Shown: positions 59,152 through 64,000 of the stretch, one piece after another
Numbering within the stretch: the stretch's first letter is position 1
Layout of the letters: every line of letters starts with the position of its first letter
Source: Adiantum capillus-veneris
Taxonomy: Eukaryota; Streptophyta; Polypodiopsida; Polypodiales; Pteridaceae
Assembly: GCA_014529385.2 (NCBI GenBank)
Contig: CM043944.1
Coordinates: 179,867,240-179,931,239 of the forward strand
Reading direction: 5' to 3'
DNA length: 64,000 nt
Program-made: the position numbers and the translations under genes
Notes under the pieces: model-generated
What the model saw: the letters and a program-made list of their open reading frames with translations, nothing else
What the model was told of the DNA's origin: nothing
The model's database searches: none

Positions 59152-61464
59152 ATGTTTACAAAACTTGAAGATTTGAAGAGATATGAGAGGCAATATGTGC
59201 ATAATGTAAAAATAGGCATGAAAAAGAGTGGGTTGCTAAAGCCTACTGAAAATGTTTTGGGTTTGTGTGAACAAGTTTCTTTTGTAGATACTATGGGTGA
59301 GCTTGATGCTATAATGAGGTCTAGTTTGCATCTTGAAAATGAAGTTGTGGAAGTTTGCTCTATGGAAATGTATCAAGTAATAGAAGCCTTTAAAGAAAGC
59401 CAAACAGTTGGCCCAGAAGTCCATGTTGAAACTAAATACAAGAGTGTAGCAAAGAAGGTGGAACCAATAGCTTCACCCTTACCACCCAACAACAGGGAAA
59501 AGATTGAACATGCTTCTTTACAACCAAGTTTGCGGAATCCTAAAAAGATCGGGCATACCTTCACAAAGGAGTCTTTTCAAGAGTTGCAGATTGGTTGCGA
59601 GGAGTTTCTAACAGAGGAGAAGACAAAGTGCTTCAAAGAAATTCTTTCAAAGCGTGGTAAGGCTTTTGCATTTGAGCCACATGAGATAGGATGTGTTGAT
59701 CCTTATATTGTAGCTCCTATGGTAATTTTCACAATACCTCATGTGCCTTGGAATCTGCGGCCTATTCCGATTCCAAAGGCTCATTTGCCAAAGTTAGTAG
59801 AGCTACTGAATGAGAAAATCAAAATGGGAATCTTGGAGCCTTCTTGTGCTCCATACTCAAACAGGTGGTTCACAGTTCCAAAGAAGAATGGTTCTCTACG
59901 CTTCATCCAAGATATGCAACCAGTGAACAAGGTGACAATTAGAAATGTAGGTACAGGTCCAATTGTGGATGAATTTGCAGAGGCGTTTGCAGGGAGGACA
60001 ATCTACTCAATGGGGGATCTCTACTCAGGGTATGATCAATTTCAGCTTGCAATCGAAAGCAGAGACTTGACAACCATAAGGACACCTTTGGGTTTGGGAA
60101 GGATGTGTACCTTGCCACAGGGAGCAACCAACTCGGTTGCACATATGATGAATGGGATGAATAAGGTCTTACGTGACTTTATTCCTCAAATCACAATGCC
60201 TTTCATTGATGATTTGCCTATCAAAGGATGTGAAGAAAGTGACAAAGATGAAGCTTTGGATCTCAAGGGATGTCGCAAGTTTGTGGAAAATCACATAAAT
60301 GATTGTGATAAAATTTTGTCTAGGTTGGAAGAAGTGAATCTTACATTGTCAGGGAAAAAGTCTATGTTTGGTGTCAAAGAAGTGCTCATTGTGGGGCACA
60401 TGTGCGGGCAATATGGTAGGAAACCTTGTCCATCAAAGGTAGATCCCATCCAAAGAATGAAAGAAACATGCACTAGCATCACTGAGGTTAGAAGGTTTCT
60501 GGGAGCATGTGTCTTCTATGCTATTTGGATTCCACATTATGCACATGTAGTTGATCCTCTTTATCAGCTGCTTAGAAAGAATCAAAAGTTTAAATGGACA
60601 GAAGCACATGTAAAATCCATGAAAAAGCTAAAGGAGTTACTCCAGTCAGCAACGACTTTGAGAAAGGTAGACTATGAGTGTCAAAGGACAGTGATTGTGA
60701 CAGTAGATACCAGTCCTACAGGGATTGGATGGGCAATAGGGCAAGATGACAAAGAAGGACACAGGTATGTGGTAAGATTTGGAGCAAAGGTACTAAGTGC
60801 TTGCCAAAGAAACTATCCACAGATAAAGAGAGAGTTATGGGGTATGGTTACAGCCTTGAAAAGTGGGAAAGAGTACCTAATTGGTGCATGTGTGGTTGTA
60901 GAAACAGATTGTCTACCACTTCTTGGGATGGTTACAAGCTGCTCAACACCAGACATTGCTATGTTACGGTGGATTGCCTACATTAAGTCCTTAAATCCCG
61001 AGTTTAAGCACATTGCAGGTAAAGACAATAGAGTGGCACATATGCTATCAAGGGCAAGGTATGAAGATGAGTCACAAATGATTGATGAGGGAGATGATGT
61101 AGGCACAAAATTCTATTCTATCTCTCATGTCAAAGGTAACAATGTCTGCATGACTAATTCACTTGAATTGTTCTTGAAAGATCTTTATGAAGGTGATTGG
61201 CTTTCTATTGGAAGGTACTTGAGTACTCTAACAAAACAGGATGATTGGTCTGAACAAGAATTCAAGAGGATACGCAGGAAAGCATATGGGTACTTTTTAA
61301 GGGATGGTTACTTGTGGAAGCATCCTAAACAAAAGGGTGCTACACCACAACGGGTTATATGTAAAACAGAGACTCAAGTAAAGCTCATGCAAGAGTTTCA
61401 TGAGAGTCTACGGGCTGGACACAGGGGTGTGTGCGAAACCTTCTCCAAGTTGAAAAAAAAATAA
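59152..61464 (+). CDS. Reverse transcriptase-RNase H polyprotein of family D (full copy)
   Basis: 770 codons from ATG at 59152, uninterrupted. Residues 1-200 are a linker that includes LPPNNREKIEHASLQ. RT follows: WNLRPIPIPKAHLPKLVELL, SNRWFTVPKKNGSLRF, YSGYDQFQLA, TLPQGATNSVAHMMNG and MPFIDDLPIKG at about residue 351 (both catalytic Asp present). RNase H has Asp near 519 (TVDTSPTGIGWAIG), Glu near 560 (KRELWG), Asp near 586 (VETDCLPL) and Asp near 625. The end (EFHESLRAGHRGVCETFSK) has the His pair of the integrase zinc domain, then TAA. The upstream gag-pro is out of frame, so expression of this frame as it stands would need its own translation start. Confidence 0.92.
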   Translation: MFTKLEDLKRYERQYVHNVKIGMKKSGLLKPTENVLGLCEQVSFVDTMGELDAIMRSSLHLENEVVEVCSMEMYQVIEAFKESQTVGPEVHVETKYKSVAKKVEPIASPLPPNNREKIEHASLQPSLRNPKKIGHTFTKESFQELQIGCEEFLTEEKTKCFKEILSKRGKAFAFEPHEIGCVDPYIVAPMVIFTIPHVPWNLRPIPIPKAHLPKLVELLNEKIKMGILEPSCAPYSNRWFTVPKKNGSLRFIQDMQPVNKVTIRNVGTGPIVDEFAEAFAGRTIYSMGDLYSGYDQFQLAIESRDLTTIRTPLGLGRMCTLPQGATNSVAHMMNGMNKVLRDFIPQITMPFIDDLPIKGCEESDKDEALDLKGCRKFVENHINDCDKILSRLEEVNLTLSGKKSMFGVKEVLIVGHMCGQYGRKPCPSKVDPIQRMKETCTSITEVRRFLGACVFYAIWIPHYAHVVDPLYQLLRKNQKFKWTEAHVKSMKKLKELLQSATTLRKVDYECQRTVIVTVDTSPTGIGWAIGQDDKEGHRYVVRFGAKVLSACQRNYPQIKRELWGMVTALKSGKEYLIGACVVVETDCLPLLGMVTSCSTPDIAMLRWIAYIKSLNPEFKHIAGKDNRVAHMLSRARYEDESQMIDEGDDVGTKFYSISHVKGNNVCMTNSLELFLKDLYEGDWLSIGRYLSTLTKQDDWSEQEFKRIRRKAYGYFLRDGYLWKHPKQKGATPQRVICKTETQVKLMQEFHESLRAGHRGVCETFSKLKKK

Positions 61465-61476
61465 TGGTGGAAGGGT

Positions 61477-62403
61477 ATGTATAAAGATGTATCTCAGTTT
61501 GTAGAGTCATGTGTAACTTGTCAAATGTATTCAAATGTTCCACATCGTGATGGATTGCACCCTACGTATCCACTAGCCATGCACTATAAATGGGTTGTGG
61601 ATCTAGTCACGATGCCTTTAGGACTCTGGCAGATGAGATACTTGGTTCTTGCACGAGAGGACCTAACTAACCAGGTTGAAGGAAGAGCATTAAGAGCTAA
61701 GACCACAGAAGCTGTGTGCAAATTCCTTCTTGATGAGGTGATTTGCCGTTATGGTTGTGTGGGAAAAATCACTACAGATCGAGGTGAACTGGATGCCGAA
61801 GAAGCAAGGGAGTTCGTTTCTAGATTAGGGATCAAGCTTTCTCTTACTACAGCTTACAACCCTGAAGGCAATGGAAAGAGTGAAAGAGGGCATCCTCCTA
61901 TCATCAAAGCTTTGGCCAAGGCTTGCGAAGGAAGAGTTGGTGAGTGGCCAAAATTGTTACCATATGCTTTATGGGCTGATCGTACAACACATAGCTCAGT
62001 AACTAGCTACATGCCTGCGGAGCTAATGCATGGTCAAAAGCCAGTGATGCCGATTGAGGATACAATTCCCACATGGAATGTACTACCTTGGCAAGAGGGG
62101 CTTAGTAGGGAAGATCTCCTTGCACTGCGTATAAGGCAGCTAGAGAGAAGACCTGGAGACATTGAAGCTGCAAAAGAACGACTCAAAAATGCAAGGTTGA
62201 AAAACAAGGACTATTTTGATAAGCGACATCGACGTAGGAGCAAAGCAATTGACAAAGGTGACTGGGTTTTAGTGTATGATAGTAGCCTTGATAACCAGCA
62301 CACAGTCATGCGTAAGTTCTCAAAAAGATGGTTTGGACCGTATGTTGTAAAGCATGTGCATGAAAATGATACTTACAGCTTGTCTGAACTAGATGGTACA
62401 TAA
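61477..62403 (+). CDS. Integrase of family D (full copy), C-terminally truncated
   Basis: 308 codons starting MYKDVSQFVESCVTCQ. It has the same core residues as the right-arm copy (WVVDLVTMP, ITTDRGELD, NGKSERGH). A TAA at 62401 replaces a GAA codon seen in the right arm, removing about 58 C-terminal residues including the acidic tail. The basic DNA-binding part before it is kept. Without the N-terminal His pair this frame alone lacks a complete HHCC domain. Confidence 0.9.
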   Translation: MYKDVSQFVESCVTCQMYSNVPHRDGLHPTYPLAMHYKWVVDLVTMPLGLWQMRYLVLAREDLTNQVEGRALRAKTTEAVCKFLLDEVICRYGCVGKITTDRGELDAEEAREFVSRLGIKLSLTTAYNPEGNGKSERGHPPIIKALAKACEGRVGEWPKLLPYALWADRTTHSSVTSYMPAELMHGQKPVMPIEDTIPTWNVLPWQEGLSREDLLALRIRQLERRPGDIEAAKERLKNARLKNKDYFDKRHRRRSKAIDKGDWVLVYDSSLDNQHTVMRKFSKRWFGPYVVKHVHENDTYSLSELDGT

Positions 62404-62623
62404 GTAAAGATTCCCATTGCAGGAAAAAGGATTAAAATGTTTAAGAGAAGAGGAGACAATGATCTAGAAGATATTGATGAGGAAGAAGAGAAAAACACAG
62501 GTGAAGATCAAAGTGAACATGAAGCTCTGGAATCATCCAGTGAAGAAGAAGACAAGGAAGATGTACAAGAGGTCTAATCTTACAAAGAGACAATGTGGCA
62601 CATACCGGAGGATGTGCACGTTT

Positions 62624-62635
62624 AGAGGGGGTGGA
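62624..62635 (+). promoter_or_regulatory. Polypurine tract of family D (full copy)
   Basis: AGAGGGGGTGGA before the 3' LTR start TGTCGTGC. Confidence 0.85.
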
Positions 62636-64000
62636 TGTCGTGCTGTGACACGTACATAGTGGGAACGCATGCTACAAGATCTATCTTGTATTTTTTTAGA
62701 TACATAATTATATTTTCTATAGTGTACATATGCATATTTAAGTATAATAATAAGCCTTCTATCTCATCCTATTATTTTTCTCAAGGGTAACATATCCTTA
62801 CTTTACCATCAGAAAATACTATGGGAAAAGCATCAATAGCTCCGCCTCTTTAACTTGGGGCAAAAAGCATTGATTCTTTATTTCTACTCTTTCATTATCA
62901 TCTCACACCCTAGCTAGATCCTATATCTAGGGTAAACTCCAATATATATATATTCTATGTATTTTTTATACTTTTCTTATATTTCTTTTTAAATAGCTAC
63001 TAGGAGAGAATCAAATCCTAGTGGGACACTAGGTGGCATGATTTCAAAGATACACTTATTTTAATGCATTATTGCAAGCATGATTACAAAAATTTGTCAA
63101 GGAGCAATGTCATGCTTTCATATGGCATGAGGTGTCCTTTGGAATTAAATGAAAGTCTAGGCTAAGGAGACCACATGAAGACTTTTGCTGCCATAAATGG
63201 ACCCTATTTTGATGAATTTTTTACACAAGGTTCCAATCCGAATTGGAAAACGAGTTTAAAATGAAAATCATAGCTAATGAGCTGAAGTTTTTTCCCATAT
63301 TTTTTCTTTTTTATTTGGAGCCACGGTTGGGGAGATATGATCAAAATACTGGACCCCAGTCTGCCCACATCATGCAGGGGCAGCTCATTTCCAACTTTTC
63401 CAATTCCTGTTCACACTGGCTCCTCTCTTCTTGTGTAAACCCTTGGGGGTTCCCTTCACCTATAAAAGGGGACCTCTTCTTCCTTGGAAGGAACTCAAGC
63501 ATTCAAGCCATTGATGAGAGGAATTCTCGAGGGAGTGAGTAGTAATGCCTAATTGTACTTAGCCATTAACATAAGCCCAAGCCTACACTTTCTCCTAGAG
63601 GGAGACTAGCCATTCTTGCAACAAGCTAACCTTGGAAGATCAACTCTAATCAAAGAAGGTCTTGCACTTGGTGTATCAATCAAAGTGGAATTATCCACTC
63701 TTCTTCTCTCTCCCATCAATAATGGTGCCGAAGGGTTTCAAGTAAGATGTGTTCTACATTGATGTTTTCTTGATTTCTTGTTGTTTTCATTTTCATCTCT
63801 AATCCAACATATATATATATATATATATATGTATCTAATATCATCTCCTTAACCAAACCTATCTCTCTCATTCTTAGTAATTCATCCTCTCTAGGTTCTC
63901 TTTGCTATAGGTATATCTCTCCCCGCAGTATCCTTATTGCCTACGGGCAAGAATAGGGCTTGGGAGGGAAACTTCTCATCTCTTCACGTCTCTCATATCT
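62636..64000 (+). repeat. 3' LTR of family D full copy (cut by window end)
   Basis: First 1,365 bases of the LTR, collinear with 54376-55740. The (TA)n tract at 63808-63829 is shorter than at 55549-55574. Confidence 0.93.

Larger units (their letters stand above)
54376..64000 (+). mobile_element. Full-length Ty3/gypsy family D element (3' LTR runs past the window end)
   Basis: The order is LTR (54376-56395), PBS, gag, protease, RT, RNase H, integrase, polypurine tract, and a 3' LTR from 62636 that would end near 64655. The two LTRs differ at only a few positions over the part visible (for example 54779 G versus 63039 A, and the (TA)n length). The insertion is therefore recent, or the LTRs were homogenised. 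Its left LTR is shared with the half element to the left, so it is part of a tandem or recombinant arrangement. Confidence 0.92.

Overview
This window is repeat-dominated nuclear DNA of a land plant. The evidence is several families of Ty3/gypsy and Ty1/copia LTR retrotransposons with plant-style primer-binding sites, a plant F-box/kelch-type gene, a Myb/SANT (trihelix-like) gene and a DEAD-box helicase fragment of the plant RH20/DBP2 type. The many nested, decayed elements suggest a large genome, perhaps a non-flowering vascular plant such as a fern or lycophyte, but that is a low-confidence inference. I saw no bacterial operons, rRNA, tRNA or CRISPR. Almost nothing except the youngest gypsy copies and perhaps the F-box locus is an intact gene.

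Layout. 808-7830: decayed plus-strand Ty3/gypsy (family A, copy A1) with a 5' LTR, tRNA-iMet-type PBS, gag, protease, RT, RNase H and integrase, but no 3' LTR. 8514-16103: minus-strand non-autonomous LTR element (family B) with only a gag remnant, split by a plus-strand Ty1/copia element (9978-14998). 16470-19841: minus-strand family A remnant (A2) with an RT/RNase H deletion. 19842-28586: minus-strand non-autonomous element (family C) with gag/protease only. Just before its 3' LTR it carries a spliced, decayed piece of a cellular DEAD-box RNA helicase. Its 5' LTR is split by a 1.35-kb TTAA-flanked, CACTAG-ended DNA element.

28587-40796: tandem array of about 5.2-kb units (gypsy A integrase tail, LTR, microsatellite-rich spacer, block X). 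Its right edge is exactly the stop codon of the F-box gene; a second copy of the TTAA element lies in unit 2. 40792-42432: minus-strand F-box gene with two frameshifts and an upstream Arg/Asp-rich minisatellite reading frame. 43222-44343: divergent, decayed Myb/SANT-like gene. 44400-46021: fragments of older minus-strand gypsy elements.

46149-64000: young Ty3/gypsy family D. A minus-strand half element (pol plus LTR) lies head-to-head with a plus-strand half element (pol plus LTR), forming a palindrome of about 10 kb centred near 51,500. The plus-strand half shares its LTR with a full-length element (54376 to beyond the window end). In that element gag-pro is broken by 217-bp and 10-bp tandem duplications, and in all three pol copies the same stop codon separates RNase H from integrase.

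The most interesting signals are the helicase capture flanked by copies of an LTR tip, the head-to-head gypsy palindrome, the shared stop inside the integrase zinc-binding domain, the TTAA-flanked element, and the tandem array that stops at a gene's stop codon.
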